DNA of 64,000 nucleotides. Origin: Vibrio tapetis subsp. quintayensis (lineage in GTDB: Bacteria; Pseudomonadota; Gammaproteobacteria; Enterobacterales; Vibrionaceae). The translations under genes were made by a program, and so were the position numbers. Positions 1 through 9,799 of the stretch are shown piece after piece. The DNA lies in contig NZ_JAUFQV010000028.1 in assembly GCF_030409945.1 (NCBI RefSeq), positions 124,001-188,000 on the forward strand, read 5' to 3'. Position 1 is the stretch's first letter; every line of letters starts with the position of its first letter. A model generated the notes under the pieces. The model made no database searches. It saw nothing but the letters and a program-made list of their open reading frames with translations, and had not been told where the DNA came from.

Positions 1-1036
1 TTTTACCCGTGAATGAGTTAAGGATAGTGTCACCCTTGTTCAATACACCTGAGTAGATACGTACGAACGTTAGAGCACCGAAACGGTCATCCATGATTTT
101 GAATGCTAGCGCTTTGAAAGTTTCTTCAGTAGAAACGATCGCGTGCTCGCCAGTTTCTTCGCCTGCTTCGTCCATTAGAGGTTGTGGATCAACTTCAGTT
201 GGAGAAGGCAGGTAATCAACTACAGCATCAAGGATAAGTTGCATGCCTTTGTTTTTGAACGCAGAACCACAGTAAGCTGGGAAGAATGCCATTGTGCGAG
301 TACCTTTACGGATACAAGCTTTAAGTTGCTCGATAGTCGGCTCTTCGCCTTCCATGTAAGCTTCCATTAGGTCATCGTCTTGCTCAACAGCAGTTTCAAC
401 TAGCATCTCACGGTATTCTTCAACCTGATCAACCATGTCAGCTGGAACGTCTTGAAGCTCGTAGTTTTCTGGAAGACCAGTGTCATCCCATACGAAAGCT
501 TTACGAGTAAGAAGGTCTACAACACCAACGAAACCGTCTTCGATACCGATAGGTAGAACCATTACTAGTGGGTTAGCACCTAGTACGTCTTTAGTTTGCT
601 TAACAACACGGTAGAAGTCAGCGCCCATACGGTCTAGTTTGTTAACGAAGATGATACGTGCAACTTCAGATTCGTTCGCGTAACGCCAGTTAGTTTCTGA
701 TTGTGGTTCAACACCACCAGAACCACAGAATACGCCGATGCCGCCATCAAGAACTTTAAGAGAACGGTAAACTTCTACTGTGAAGTCAACGTGTCCCGGA
801 GTATCGATAACGTTAAAACGGTGATCATTCCAGAAACAACTTACCGCTGCAGATTGGATAGTAATTCCGCGCTCAGCTTCCTGTTCCATGAAGTCAGTAG
901 TTGACTCACCATCGTGAACTTCACCAGTTTTGTGGATCTGGCCAGTAAGCTTTAGGATACGCTCAGTTGTCGTGGTTTTACCCGCATCAACGTGCGCGAA
1001 AATACCAATGTTTCTGTATTTTGATAAATCAGTCAT
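1..1036 (-). CDS. fusA2: elongation factor G, second paralogue (partial, N-terminal part)
   Basis: Translocation GTPase of the ribosome. Only the first ~345 residues are in the window; the gene runs off the left edge. The GTP-binding motifs are plain: G1 [12 protein letters not shown] near residue 14, G3 DTPGHVDF and G4 NKLD. The N-terminus ([19 protein letters not shown]) and the radA neighbour fit the second EF-G found in Vibrio and Pseudomonas rather than the copy in the str operon; rpsG and tufA are absent here. An extended -10 element, TGGTATACT, lies on the minus strand at 1074-1082, about 40 nt before the start, and could be its promoter. EF-G identity is secure; the paralogue assignment rests on memory of family sequences. 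Confidence 0.93.
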   Translation of the reverse strand, partial: MTDLSKYRNIGIFAHVDAGKTTTTERILKLTGQIHKTGEVHDGESTTDFMEQEAERGITIQSAAVSCFWNDHRFNVIDTPGHVDFTVEVYRSLKVLDGGIGVFCGSGGVEPQSETNWRYANESEVARIIFVNKLDRMGADFYRVVKQTKDVLGANPLVMVLPIGIEDGFVGVVDLLTRKAFVWDDTGLPENYELQDVPADMVDQVEEYREMLVETAVEQDDDLMEAYMEGEEPTIEQLKACIRKGTRTMAFFPAYCGSAFKNKGMQLILDAVVDYLPSPTEVDPQPLMDEAGEETGEHAIVSTEETFKALAFKIMDDRFGALTFVRIYSGVLNKGDTILNSFTGK

Positions 1037-1331
1037 CGTTTTACTCTATTAATAGGATATAAAATGCGCGCAAAGTATACCACAATCTGTCAAGACTAAT
1101 AGTATTGCGTGCATTCGATAGAAAAAAACTCGCCGCGCATAGCGTGGAAAGTTATGTGTTTAAACTTTAGTAGCGATCAGTTCGGTTTTCTATTCTATAT
1201 AGCTAAAATAGTTCCTCTACGTGACAATCTCTGCGCATTTTTCAGCTCGGATACTACGTCTCGCGTACTAGGGTTAAAAGTTTGCGCCGATTATAGCCAT
1301 TTTTGTTATGGGTTTGAATAGAAAAAACACA
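1037..1331. other. intergenic stretch, fusA2 upstream region
   Basis: About 295 bp between the fusA2 start and the radA stop. Short open frames here have no ribosome-binding site and no recognisable product. The only element I can point to is the extended -10 at 1074-1082 for fusA2. No terminator hairpin with a T-run was seen behind radA. Confidence 0.5.
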
Positions 1332-2711
1332 CTAAAGTTCATCAAAAGCTTCTATCGCGTCAGAAAGCTTTTTAACACCATGAATTTGCATACCTTCAAT
1401 CCCACCTTTTGGCATGTTCGCTGCAGGCACTATCGCTTTTTTGAAACCATGCTTGAATGCTTCCATCAAACGCTCTTGCCCACTAGGTACTGGGCGGATC
1501 TCTCCAGCCAGCCCAACTTCACCAAATACAACCACATCTTTTGGTAACGGGCGATCTCGAAAACTGGATAGAAGTGCGACCAATAATGCTAGGTCTGCAC
1601 TGGTTTCCGTCACTTTTACGCCGCCAACCACGTTAACAAAGACATCTTGGTCTGCCATTTGTAAGCCCCCGTGCTTATGCAATACCGCAAGCAACATCGA
1701 TAACCTGTTTTGATCTAGACCAACAGCCACTCGGCGCGGGTTAGACAGTTGCGAATAGTCCACCAGCGCTTGTATCTCGACTAACAATGGCCGTGTACCT
1801 TCCCACACCACCATGACTGAACTACCAGAGGTTTCTTCTTCGCCACGGGATAAAAAGATAGCGGATGGGTTACTGACTTCTTTAAGTCCCTGCCCTGTCA
1901 TGGCGAAAACACCCAACTCATTCACCGCACCAAATCGGTTTTTGTGGCTACGAAGCGTTCTAAATCGGCTGTCATTACTGCCATCCAATAACACAGAACA
2001 GTCAATAATATGCTCAAGAACTTTAGGGCCAGCCAGGCTACCATCTTTGGTAACATGGCCAACAAGAAATATGGAGACATTGTTTTGTTTAGCGTAGCGA
2101 GTTAACGCAGTAGCGGACTCCCTCACTTGCGCCACACTTCCTGGGGAGGACTGTACATCTGCAACGTGCATGACTTGAATTGAATCGATCACCATAATAC
2201 GAGGCTGTTCTTTCTCTGCGATCTGGCAAATCTTATCGACATTCGTTTCAGACAACATCTTTAAGTTATCTTTAGGTAGCCCTAATCGAGATGCACGCAT
2301 TGCAACTTGCTGTAACGACTCTTCTCCAGTCACATACAGGGTCGGCATTTCACCGGCTAAACGGCACATGGTCTGTAATAATAGGGTCGACTTACCCGCA
2401 CCAGGACTTCCCCCGATCAATATCGCAGCACCCGGCACAATTCCGCCTCCAAGAACTCGATCTAGCTCTTTGAAACTGCTACTAAAACGCGGTACTTCTT
2501 GTAAATCGATTTCAGACAACACTTGAACTTGAGAATCAGTCGCTGCCCCCGCATACCCAGAGATTCGCTCATTGCGTGCCACTTGTGGCGACGCCGCCAG
2601 ACGAACTTCTGAAATTGTATTCCATGCACCACAAGCATTGCACTGACCTTGCCAGCGGGGAAAATCCGCGCCACAATCATTACAAACATACGCGCGTTTT
2701 GCTTTCGCCAT
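1332..2711 (-). CDS. radA: DNA repair/branch migration protein RadA
   Basis: RecA-like ATPase (Sms/RadA) that promotes branch migration of recombination intermediates in the cytoplasm. Features in order: a four-cysteine zinc finger (C10, C13, C24, C27), Walker A GSPGAGKST at 101-109, the RadA signature KNRFG at 257-261, and a Lon-protease-like C-terminal domain. At 459 residues it has the usual family length. The start is supported by GGAATGGT just upstream. It lies downstream of nothing on its own strand; plzC is divergent, 122 bp away. Identity is secure. Confidence 0.97.
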   Translation of the reverse strand: MAKAKRAYVCNDCGADFPRWQGQCNACGAWNTISEVRLAASPQVARNERISGYAGAATDSQVQVLSEIDLQEVPRFSSSFKELDRVLGGGIVPGAAILIGGSPGAGKSTLLLQTMCRLAGEMPTLYVTGEESLQQVAMRASRLGLPKDNLKMLSETNVDKICQIAEKEQPRIMVIDSIQVMHVADVQSSPGSVAQVRESATALTRYAKQNNVSIFLVGHVTKDGSLAGPKVLEHIIDCSVLLDGSNDSRFRTLRSHKNRFGAVNELGVFAMTGQGLKEVSNPSAIFLSRGEEETSGSSVMVVWEGTRPLLVEIQALVDYSQLSNPRRVAVGLDQNRLSMLLAVLHKHGGLQMADQDVFVNVVGGVKVTETSADLALLVALLSSFRDRPLPKDVVVFGEVGLAGEIRPVPSGQERLMEAFKHGFKKAIVPAANMPKGGIEGMQIHGVKKLSDAIEAFDEL

Positions 2712-2833
2712 ACCATTCCACTTCTTAAAAACTATACTTAAAGATATCTAAAACTAGACTAAGCGTATAATCTACTAAAGGTACAACGTACCTCGCCGAT
2801 AACTCACTAAGGATAAACACTTTAACAGAAACC

Positions 2834-5176
2834 ATGGAACAGGCAGAAATACTCTCTTTCGTAGAACGACTAATTCCCGCATATCATTCCGGTGATTTTG
2901 ACCTTGTGTTGTCTCAGATGACAGAGGGGGAGCACCCTTCCGCCAAAATCATCATTAAGATGGAGCTGAAACGCGTCATGGCGCCATGCAGTAAATCCAT
3001 TGATTTGCGAGGCCGTGTTCAAGGGGACTGTCGTGAATACAACCTAAATGGTATCCGCCACTGGTTCGATGATGTGGCCATCAATGCTTACCATAAAAAG
3101 GTGAAGCGTTATGGCGGTTATACGGAAGGTGTTTGGGAAGCTCTGGTGAATACCCGCAATAACTTTAGAGTGATGAGTAAAGTTCGCTCTAATATGCCCT
3201 ACAGCATTACTGACCCAGAAAGCCCATACGAGGCAGAATTCATTCGGTTGGGGTACGATCTTCGCCGTCAAGAAAATCGCTTACGCATGGCTAGCCAAGT
3301 CAATATCAAGCTGAGCTCTGGTCAAGAGATCCACGGGGTAAGTGTTGATCTTTCCTGTTCAGGTGCACGTTTTAAAGTGCCGAGTGCGTTTGACTACCGT
3401 TTAGGTGAAGTCATACAAGCCACGTTTGTACAAATTGCTAAGGAAGTAAACGACCCTCAATTGGAAGAAGCGCTGGAATACCGAATTTTAGGTGTCGATG
3501 ATTGCTACGAAAATAATAGCGTCCGCTGGCTGAGATTAAAAAGGCTAACAGACACTGACGTCATTGCCCACGCCATCGAAGAACTGCTACAAAAAAGCAG
3601 TAAACGTGCGAAACACGATAACCAAGACCATATCTTGCGCGCTCGATCTCGCGGATATGAACACTGCTATTTACGCCACACTACCAATTTACCGCTGTTT
3701 TTTAGTGGGGCTAACTTACGCTACGCTTTACTCACCGATGCCAACCAGCCTATTTGGAATTACTGGCACGATGAACGAAACCAACAAGCCTTTGGTACTT
3801 TGTTTACTAACGACCGTATGGCGCCACTTATCCAGCCAGGAATGAAAGAAAGCAGTAACTTTGTGTATTCTTTTACCCACGACCACCAAGATAAAACGCT
3901 GTTCTATAGCATGATGCTTCCTGAAGCCACCATTGCTCAACGTCAATTATTTTGGCATGTCGGTGCTAGACGTGATAGCTGGCGCGTTCACAAGCTACAT
4001 ATGTTTGAGTTAACTAAAGACGATATCGAGCACCTGCTTGAAGTCGCTCCAGAGATGAAAGAATCGCTCAATACGCTCACTCATATTGGTATCTTGCAAG
4101 AAATCAGTGACGCAACGAACAGCTCGGATTATTTGCTAACCGAAAAACCAACGCTGCCAAGCTCAGAACTTAATCAGTATCGTCATTCTCGATCCGTCGT
4201 GGGAACACCTCAAGGGGTCTACTTTGATGCCAGCGCTCAACGTAAAGAGCCTCGCTTCATGTTTGACTCCCCAGTAGAAGTGACAGCGAACGGTGCCGAG
4301 GCCATTAAGGGACAAAGTGTTAACTTTTCGACCCGAGGTATTCACTTAACCCTAGAGTCGCCACTGTCGGCAAAAGCGGGTGACGAAGTTCGTATCAACT
4401 ACCTTGAATTACAACGTTATGACACGAATGTTCCACTGTCTGACGTGAGCTATCAGGTGATCAGGTTAAGCCCCGATAGCAAAGAAATTCAGTTGACCAT
4501 CATCGACAGTCAACAAGCGAATCGCAGCATTAATTTCTTAAAAAGGCTAATAAGCCACAACCAATCAAAACTGGTTGAAGATACAGAAGAGCTACCATCC
4601 AAAGAGCTACTCAATGCAATGCACCTTTTGCTATTGAATCGAATGGTGAGTATTCCATTTTATATTGAAAAGAAAGACAGAATTCTTCAGCCAAAGGCGG
4701 TAGGTGTTAACTTCCCTCTGCATTCTTTAGCGAAAATCCTACAATCACTGGGCCATGCGGGCAAAGTATCGTTGGAGCCTCTGTTTAAAAATCGGACCAA
4801 TACGTTATTGGCATCCCCAATGCGCCCGGTAGAGGGTGCGCAACCTCAATTCCATGATCTGTATATTGGGATTGTGCAAAACGGTAAACAGATTGAACAA
4901 TTTGCAACCAAACTGCATAGTGATTTTGAGAGTATTGAAGAACGAATTTTATTCGTGAAGAAAGCAAAACTGAAAGGCAGGTTCTATGCCTTGAGACTAT
5001 CTGGGATGCCTATTTTTGAGTCCACGTCCAACTTACTAAACCTCGAATTGGGCGATCTTGCAAAAGCAACTATGCATCATGCGCGCGCACTCGAAAAAGA
5101 GTTTAACAACTTGGTGGGTTATGGAGAGTTAGTTGATATCACCGATGAAGTACTCATCCGATTAGAGCTTACTTAG
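2834..5176 (+). CDS. plzC: double PilZ-domain c-di-GMP receptor (PlzC-like)
   Basis: A 780-residue cytoplasmic protein with two PilZ signatures. The first has RRQENR at 144-149 followed by DLSCSG at 172-177; the second has RKEPR at 470-474 followed by NFSTRG at 497-502. Both keep the RxxxR and (D/N)xSxxG residues that bind cyclic di-GMP. No membrane segment or output enzyme domain was recognised, so it probably works as a binding or adaptor protein. Its place between radA and serB matches V. cholerae VC2344 (PlzC), from memory. It is divergent from radA and convergent with serB. The window also has two GGDEF-EAL proteins, but no functional link is shown by the sequence. The ribosome-binding site is weak. 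Confidence 0.9.
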   Translation: MEQAEILSFVERLIPAYHSGDFDLVLSQMTEGEHPSAKIIIKMELKRVMAPCSKSIDLRGRVQGDCREYNLNGIRHWFDDVAINAYHKKVKRYGGYTEGVWEALVNTRNNFRVMSKVRSNMPYSITDPESPYEAEFIRLGYDLRRQENRLRMASQVNIKLSSGQEIHGVSVDLSCSGARFKVPSAFDYRLGEVIQATFVQIAKEVNDPQLEEALEYRILGVDDCYENNSVRWLRLKRLTDTDVIAHAIEELLQKSSKRAKHDNQDHILRARSRGYEHCYLRHTTNLPLFFSGANLRYALLTDANQPIWNYWHDERNQQAFGTLFTNDRMAPLIQPGMKESSNFVYSFTHDHQDKTLFYSMMLPEATIAQRQLFWHVGARRDSWRVHKLHMFELTKDDIEHLLEVAPEMKESLNTLTHIGILQEISDATNSSDYLLTEKPTLPSSELNQYRHSRSVVGTPQGVYFDASAQRKEPRFMFDSPVEVTANGAEAIKGQSVNFSTRGIHLTLESPLSAKAGDEVRINYLELQRYDTNVPLSDVSYQVIRLSPDSKEIQLTIIDSQQANRSINFLKRLISHNQSKLVEDTEELPSKELLNAMHLLLLNRMVSIPFYIEKKDRILQPKAVGVNFPLHSLAKILQSLGHAGKVSLEPLFKNRTNTLLASPMRPVEGAQPQFHDLYIGIVQNGKQIEQFATKLHSDFESIEERILFVKKAKLKGRFYALRLSGMPIFESTSNLLNLELGDLAKATMHHARALEKEFNNLVGYGELVDITDEVLIRLELT

Positions 5177-5187
5177 TGATGAAGAGC

Positions 5188-5215
5188 CGGCTTCCGTTCA
5201 CTAGAACGAAAGCCG
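5188..5215. terminator. hairpin between convergent plzC and serB
   Basis: Inverted repeat CGGCTTCCGTTC / GAACGAAAGCCG with one mismatch and a 4-nt loop, just after the plzC stop. It has no clear T-run on either side, so termination is likely but not certain. It could serve both converging genes. Confidence 0.5.
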
Positions 5216-5245
5216 AACCATCTTTAACTCACTAATAGCAAGACA

Positions 5246-6205
5246 TTACCAATTCACTTTACGCTGCTTAGCAAGCCCGGCACTAAGAATACACAAAATA
5301 CCCCCGAGGCCTGCATATCTCACTGCCGTTTGTGCCACTTGCTCAACCTTAGGTTTAGCGTGATACGCCACCCCTAACCCGGCACTCGCCATCATCACTA
5401 AATCGTTAGCTCCATCGCCAACAGCAATCGTGTTATAAGGGTCAATATCGTATTGCTCTGCCAACTGCTGCAAAATTTCTGCTTTCGTTTGTGCACTCAC
5501 CACATCACCGAGCACTTTACCTGTCAGTACTCCATCGACAATCTCTAACGTATTTGATTGTGCATGATCAAGGTCTAGCGTGTCTTGTAAATAATCCGAG
5601 AAATACGTGAAGCCACCTGAGGCGATGGCCGTTTTCCAGCCATACGTTTTTAACGTTTCAACCAACACTTCCAGCTCTGGCATGAACGGCAAAGTTGAAC
5701 GTACTTCTTCTAAAATAGATTCGTTCGCTCCTTTTAGCGCTCCAACACGTTGGCGTAAACTCTGTTCAAAGTCCAATTCACCTTGCATGGCACGCTCGGT
5801 CACTTCTTCGACCATTTCCCCCACACCCGCTAACTTAGCGATTTCATCGATACATTCGATTTGAATTGCGGTCGAATCCATATCCATGACGATAAGACCG
5901 GGCCGAGATAAGTCAGGCATGTCGTTTAGGCTAGCGTAATCGAGCTTAAGCCCCTGTAATATTTCTTCATGGGCAGACGTCAGTTCGCCAGCCATCAGCG
6001 CGACTTCATAAGGACCGACTTGCCAAACAGAAAGCATTGCATTGTATTGGCCAGTATAGAAGTCGATGTCTTCAAGTTGTTTAGGAGAGAGATAAGGTGC
6101 GAAGATAATCCAATTCGCTTTGCTTTTATCCAGTTGTGTCGCGTTGAGCACTTCAGGAAAGCGATTAAGTAGCGATATTCGTTTAGTAAATGAGAATGTC
6201 ATCAT
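5246..6205 (-). CDS. serB: phosphoserine phosphatase
   Basis: Last step of serine synthesis: hydrolysis of L-phosphoserine. HAD-family motif DMDSTAIQIE (catalytic Asp near residues 108-110), then a conserved Ser/Gly loop AIASGGF and the Mg-binding GDGANDL. An open frame continues to a TTG at 6241, but there is no good ribosome-binding site there. Two adjacent ATG codons at 6205 and 6202 follow CGGACGAA, which gives 318-319 residues, close to the 322 of E. coli; I chose 6205. The gene is divergent from the SMP-family gene, the same arrangement as serB-ytjB in E. coli. Function is certain; the exact start is not. Confidence 0.94.
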   Translation of the reverse strand: MMTFSFTKRISLLNRFPEVLNATQLDKSKANWIIFAPYLSPKQLEDIDFYTGQYNAMLSVWQVGPYEVALMAGELTSAHEEILQGLKLDYASLNDMPDLSRPGLIVMDMDSTAIQIECIDEIAKLAGVGEMVEEVTERAMQGELDFEQSLRQRVGALKGANESILEEVRSTLPFMPELEVLVETLKTYGWKTAIASGGFTYFSDYLQDTLDLDHAQSNTLEIVDGVLTGKVLGDVVSAQTKAEILQQLAEQYDIDPYNTIAVGDGANDLVMMASAGLGVAYHAKPKVEQVAQTAVRYAGLGGILCILSAGLAKQRKVNW

Positions 6206-6329
6206 TTCGTCCGTGAGTATTGATCCATTAATACGATACAAGAACGTTAACCTATTGCAATTTAGAAAGGCAAGCTACAATATGCTTAAAGTTCAAAATA
6301 GGTTTATTTGAACGCTAATAAGGATTTAT

Positions 6330-6941
6330 ATGAGTACCTCTTTGTTTTCATTTCGCTCTTTTTTGCGCATCCTTGCCATGGCGGCACTTGCTGCACTGTT
6401 TGTGATCATGATTCAAAACAGTGTCGTCATAAGCAAAGGCAACGAGCAGATTCAAACGCGACAGCTAGAAACGCTAACCAATATCCTTATCTCCCAAGCC
6501 GCGCTTTCTGCCAGCAGTATGATCAATAATGAAGAGCAAGACCGGTTATTGCAGCTAACGGACCAATTATCTAAAGATGCCTTAGTGTTAGACGCCACTA
6601 TTTATGATGCCGAAGGTGTAAAACTGGCTTCAAGCCAAAATGCACAAGCCGTTAGGGCAACATTAGGGCTCGACACGCCACTTGGAACCGCAAATATCGG
6701 TCGTCAACAGTTAGTAGAGCCGATTTACCATGAAGACAACCAAATTGGCTTTGTTCGAATAACCTTTGAAAAAGGGCGAGTCACCGCGATTTCAGATCAC
6801 CACTATCGTAATAGCGATCGCATGATGTACATTATGCTACTCATGAGCTTTTTCAGTGGGTTACTTATCAGCTTTTTGCTGCGTCGACAGGTAAGAAAAA
6901 GCCGTTCTGGTGAAAACTTGCTGCTCAAAAATGCCAATTAA
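6330..6941 (+). CDS. SMP_2/AhpA (YtjB) family membrane protein
   Basis: A 203-residue inner-membrane protein with a hydrophobic segment near residues 10-30, a periplasmic domain of about 130 residues, and a second membrane segment near 165-185 followed by basic residues. The length, topology and divergence from serB identify it as the YtjB/Smp (AhpA) family, once called hemolysin-modulating protein; its biochemical role is unknown. Start is well supported: AAGGA, 6 nt, ATG. The stop overlaps a possible 43-codon frame at 6931. Confidence 0.85.
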   Translation: MSTSLFSFRSFLRILAMAALAALFVIMIQNSVVISKGNEQIQTRQLETLTNILISQAALSASSMINNEEQDRLLQLTDQLSKDALVLDATIYDAEGVKLASSQNAQAVRATLGLDTPLGTANIGRQQLVEPIYHEDNQIGFVRITFEKGRVTAISDHHYRNSDRMMYIMLLMSFFSGLLISFLLRRQVRKSRSGENLLLKNAN

Positions 6942-7062
6942 CTCCGCTAATCAAAACTTAGCGAGTATTCTCCACCAAAAGAAAGTGCAAACACAGTCGT
7001 TATTTCAAGCACAGTGGATGAGCTATGTTCAGCCACTGTATCGACTTGATCACCGCAATTGA
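6931..7062 (+). CDS. possible 43-residue small protein
   Basis: A short frame starting inside the end of the preceding membrane-protein gene. Its product begins MPINSANQNLASILHQK and ends PLYRLDHRN. It is soluble, rich in Gln and basic residues, and does not look like a reading-frame shadow because no other gene covers it. The ribosome-binding site is poor, so translational coupling to the upstream stop would be needed. Family unknown. Confidence 0.3.
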   Translation: MPINSANQNLASILHQKKVQTQSLFQAQWMSYVQPLYRLDHRN

Positions 7063-7099
7063 ATTTTACAATTCACTGACTTTTCTTTGATTGCATCCT

Positions 7100-7124
7100 T
7101 GCTCAGAGTTCTTTACTCTGAGCA
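7100..7124. promoter_or_regulatory. perfect palindrome upstream of the scs-type operon
   Basis: TGCTCAGAG, 7-nt spacer, CTCTGAGCA. It lies about 35 bp before the likely TTG start of the first scs gene and has no T-run after it, so an operator or leader hairpin is as likely as a terminator for the upstream gene. Confidence 0.45.
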
Positions 7125-7156
7125 ACATTGCCGCTCGTACCGTTACAGGGATTGCT

Positions 7157-7603
7157 TTGCACACACGCATTCAACATCGCCGAGTTTTATGGTCATTAAT
7201 GCTGGTAGGGTTGACGATATTAGGTTGCCTGTCTCATACCATTAATGCCTTGAGCAACAGTGCGCCTCAAGCATCCATATCGACTGTTTTCACTATCCCA
7301 CTATTGTCGACTGTTCAAAATACCAACCAACACGATGAAATGAGTCACATCGCGGTTAGCCCTATAACCGTGAGCAACACCGGAGTGGACAAGGCGGAAT
7401 CAACACCGACGCTATGTGAGAAAAGCCAGCAGCTGCTCAACTTAGCCAGCCCGCACTCAGATGGTAGCGTAGACTTTTTACTTTTTGCTTTCCTTATTAT
7501 TGTGGCTGCCGTCAAAAGCCTCCAACCCACAACTCTAAAACTAACGTCCGATATCCCTCAAAAAAATAGAATTCATATCACTCATTGCGTTTTTCGGGAA
7601 TAA
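7157..7603 (+). CDS. small membrane protein heading the scs-type operon
   Basis: About 148 residues with a hydrophobic segment near 9-27, a polar Ser/Thr-rich loop of about 75 residues, a second hydrophobic segment near 104-120 and a C-terminus RIHITHCVFRE carrying His and Cys. I chose the TTG at 7157 because AGGGA stands 5 nt before it; a longer frame from a TTG at 7091 would cross the palindrome. The gene is 45 bp upstream of scsB and transcribed with it. I do not recognise the family with confidence. Its position and topology resemble the small ScsA-like or copper-resistance membrane proteins that head other scs loci, which is inference. Confidence 0.6.
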   Translation: MHTRIQHRRVLWSLMLVGLTILGCLSHTINALSNSAPQASISTVFTIPLLSTVQNTNQHDEMSHIAVSPITVSNTGVDKAESTPTLCEKSQQLLNLASPHSDGSVDFLLFAFLIIVAAVKSLQPTTLKLTSDIPQKNRIHITHCVFRE

Positions 7604-7648
7604 AAAGGCGGTTTTACCGTTCTATCTTTTTATTACTGGAGAAAATTC

Positions 7649-9799
7649 GTGTTACGACAAAAAAATGCATTCTATACCATGACTCAATCATGGTGCCTGC
7701 TTCTGCTGGTTCTACTGACCAGCTTTGCAGTTAGCGCTTCGCAAACAGAACAAACCACAGGCTGGATCAAGGATCCAACTCATCCACCAGTGCAACTTCG
7801 GTTGATGTTAACTGGCGAGCAAAATACAGCCCAAAACAAAGTTGAATCTGTACTAGAAGTTCAGTTAGATTCAGACTGGAAAACGTACTGGCGCAGCCCG
7901 GGTGAAGGCGGTGTCGCACCCACGTTAGATTGGTCTGATTCACTCAACATTGCCGATGTACAATGGCACTGGCCTGTGCCTAACTATTATGAATTGCTTG
8001 GGGTTACCACCCTAGGTTATCAGTCCTCGGTTGCGTTTCCGCTCACTATCACTCTGAAAGACAAGTCAAAACCCGCTTTATTGAAGGCAAACCTTCGCAT
8101 GGCGACTTGTACCACAATATGCGTGATCACCGACTACCCGATCAATCTAGAAATCAATGCAGCAAACCTACAACTAGATGAAGACGCACTGTTTCTTTTT
8201 AGTCAAGGGATGAGCCATACCCCGAAGCCATCAGAAAAAGTAGCCTTACTGGGTTCTTATTGGGACCAAGAAAATCAAAGCCTTAGTTTAAAAATTAGCA
8301 ATAAAGGCCAATGGCAATCACCAAACTTGTTTATTGATGGAGTAGAAGTGGTTGATGACTATTTCGAAACACCAACATTACAAACTGAAGATGATGTTCT
8401 TTTTGCCGCATTCAAGGTAAGTAATTGGCTTGGTGAAGCGGATATTGCGGGTAAAACCATTACCATAACGGTGACCGACGACACCATAGCTACTGAGCTC
8501 AATACCGTCGTTAGCACCACACCATTTGAAGCCTCGATGTCACAGCAAAGCGATGTCTACCGCATGCTATCAATGATAGGTTTTGCGCTAATTGGTGGGC
8601 TTATCCTTAACATTATGCCTTGTGTATTACCCGTTCTCGGCATGAAGCTCAATAGCATGCTAGGTACTCAAGATTTGCCTTTAAATCGAGTTCGCCGTTC
8701 GTTTGTTGCGTCCGCTCTTGGCATCATGACATCGTTTATGATTTTGGCGGCAGGCATCAGTTTGTTAAAACTGGGCGGTCATGCTATCGGTTGGGGGATC
8801 CAATTTCAAAGCCCTTGGTTCATCGCCTTTATTTTCATTGTAACTCTGTTGTTCACTATTAATCTTTTTGGTTTGTTTGAATTTCAGCTTCCTTCCTCTT
8901 TCAACACATGGATGGCACTTAAAGGGGGAGAATCCTATGCGGGTCATTTTCTACAAGGCATGTTTGCAACCTTACTCGCAACACCGTGCAGCGCTCCGTT
9001 TTTGGGGACCGCCGTCGCCTATGCGTTAGGCTCATCCTATTTAGAGCTGTGGTTAATCTTCTTTGCTCTTAGTTTGGGGATGAGTGCTCCTTGGTTGATT
9101 TTTGCCATCAAGCCACAATTAGTGAGATACCTACCCAAGCCCGGTATTTGGATGTACAAAGTAAAAGCCCTATTCGGCTTCTTTATGCTCATGACTACCT
9201 TGTGGTTAGCAAGCCTACTTAAACCATTTATTGGTTCTTTTTCGACCATTGCACTCATCACTTTCATCGTTATCTCTGTGTTGACTTGGATTGCCAAAAA
9301 ACACGGTGCGAAAGTCGTCATTGTTTTACTTTCAGTCATTACATTGGCATTAGGCAGTGGGCTCCTAATTGGCAGCATGACAGCAAAACACTGGGCCTCC
9401 CCTATTGTTGATGATCTCAACTGGAAAGCTCTGGATGCTGAGCAAATCCCACGCTTAGTTGAAGAGGGCAAAACCGTGTTTGTCGACGTCACCGCAGATT
9501 GGTGCATTACCTGTAAAGCCAATAAGGTTGGCGTTATTTTGCAAGATCCTGTTTATCAAAAACTCAAACAACAAGATATCGTATTGATGAAAGGAGATTG
9601 GACAACGCCAAGTAAAAAGGTAACGGCGTTCTTACAAAGCCACCAGCGCTACGGCGTTCCTTTTAATATTGTTTATGGCCCATCTAATCCAACTGGAATT
9701 CCACTACCAGTGGTTCTAAACAGTGACGAAGTAATCGCGGCGATTAATCAAGCGAGCAGCGCGTTAACACCAAATCAAGAGAGCAACATCAATGAATAG
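7649..9799 (+). CDS. scsB: ScsB-like transmembrane thiol reductase (DsbD family)
   Basis: Passes electrons from cytoplasmic thioredoxin across the inner membrane to periplasmic thiol proteins. It has 716 residues: signal peptide (SWCLLLLVLLTSFAVSAS), a long periplasmic alpha-like region with the cysteine pair in ATCTTIC, a membrane domain from about residue 305 with the conserved redox cysteines C325 (MPCVLP) and C447 (TPCSAP), and a thioredoxin-like C-terminal domain with C619-x-x-C622 (WCITC). The GTG start follows TGGAG with good spacing. The large N-terminal region is typical of ScsB rather than of E. coli DsbD (565 residues). It overlaps the next gene by 8 bp. Confidence 0.88.
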   Translation: MLRQKNAFYTMTQSWCLLLLVLLTSFAVSASQTEQTTGWIKDPTHPPVQLRLMLTGEQNTAQNKVESVLEVQLDSDWKTYWRSPGEGGVAPTLDWSDSLNIADVQWHWPVPNYYELLGVTTLGYQSSVAFPLTITLKDKSKPALLKANLRMATCTTICVITDYPINLEINAANLQLDEDALFLFSQGMSHTPKPSEKVALLGSYWDQENQSLSLKISNKGQWQSPNLFIDGVEVVDDYFETPTLQTEDDVLFAAFKVSNWLGEADIAGKTITITVTDDTIATELNTVVSTTPFEASMSQQSDVYRMLSMIGFALIGGLILNIMPCVLPVLGMKLNSMLGTQDLPLNRVRRSFVASALGIMTSFMILAAGISLLKLGGHAIGWGIQFQSPWFIAFIFIVTLLFTINLFGLFEFQLPSSFNTWMALKGGESYAGHFLQGMFATLLATPCSAPFLGTAVAYALGSSYLELWLIFFALSLGMSAPWLIFAIKPQLVRYLPKPGIWMYKVKALFGFFMLMTTLWLASLLKPFIGSFSTIALITFIVISVLTWIAKKHGAKVVIVLLSVITLALGSGLLIGSMTAKHWASPIVDDLNWKALDAEQIPRLVEEGKTVFVDVTADWCITCKANKVGVILQDPVYQKLKQQDIVLMKGDWTTPSKKVTAFLQSHQRYGVPFNIVYGPSNPTGIPLPVVLNSDEVIAAINQASSALTPNQESNINE

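Noticed and set aside
1109..1321. 70-codon plus-strand frame between fusA2 and radA
   Set aside because: No ribosome-binding site, no recognisable domain and an unstructured composition; likely chance in a non-coding gap.
7091..7156. TTG at 7091 as start of the first scs gene
   Set aside because: It would translate through the palindrome and has no ribosome-binding site; TTG 7157 has AGGGA at proper spacing.
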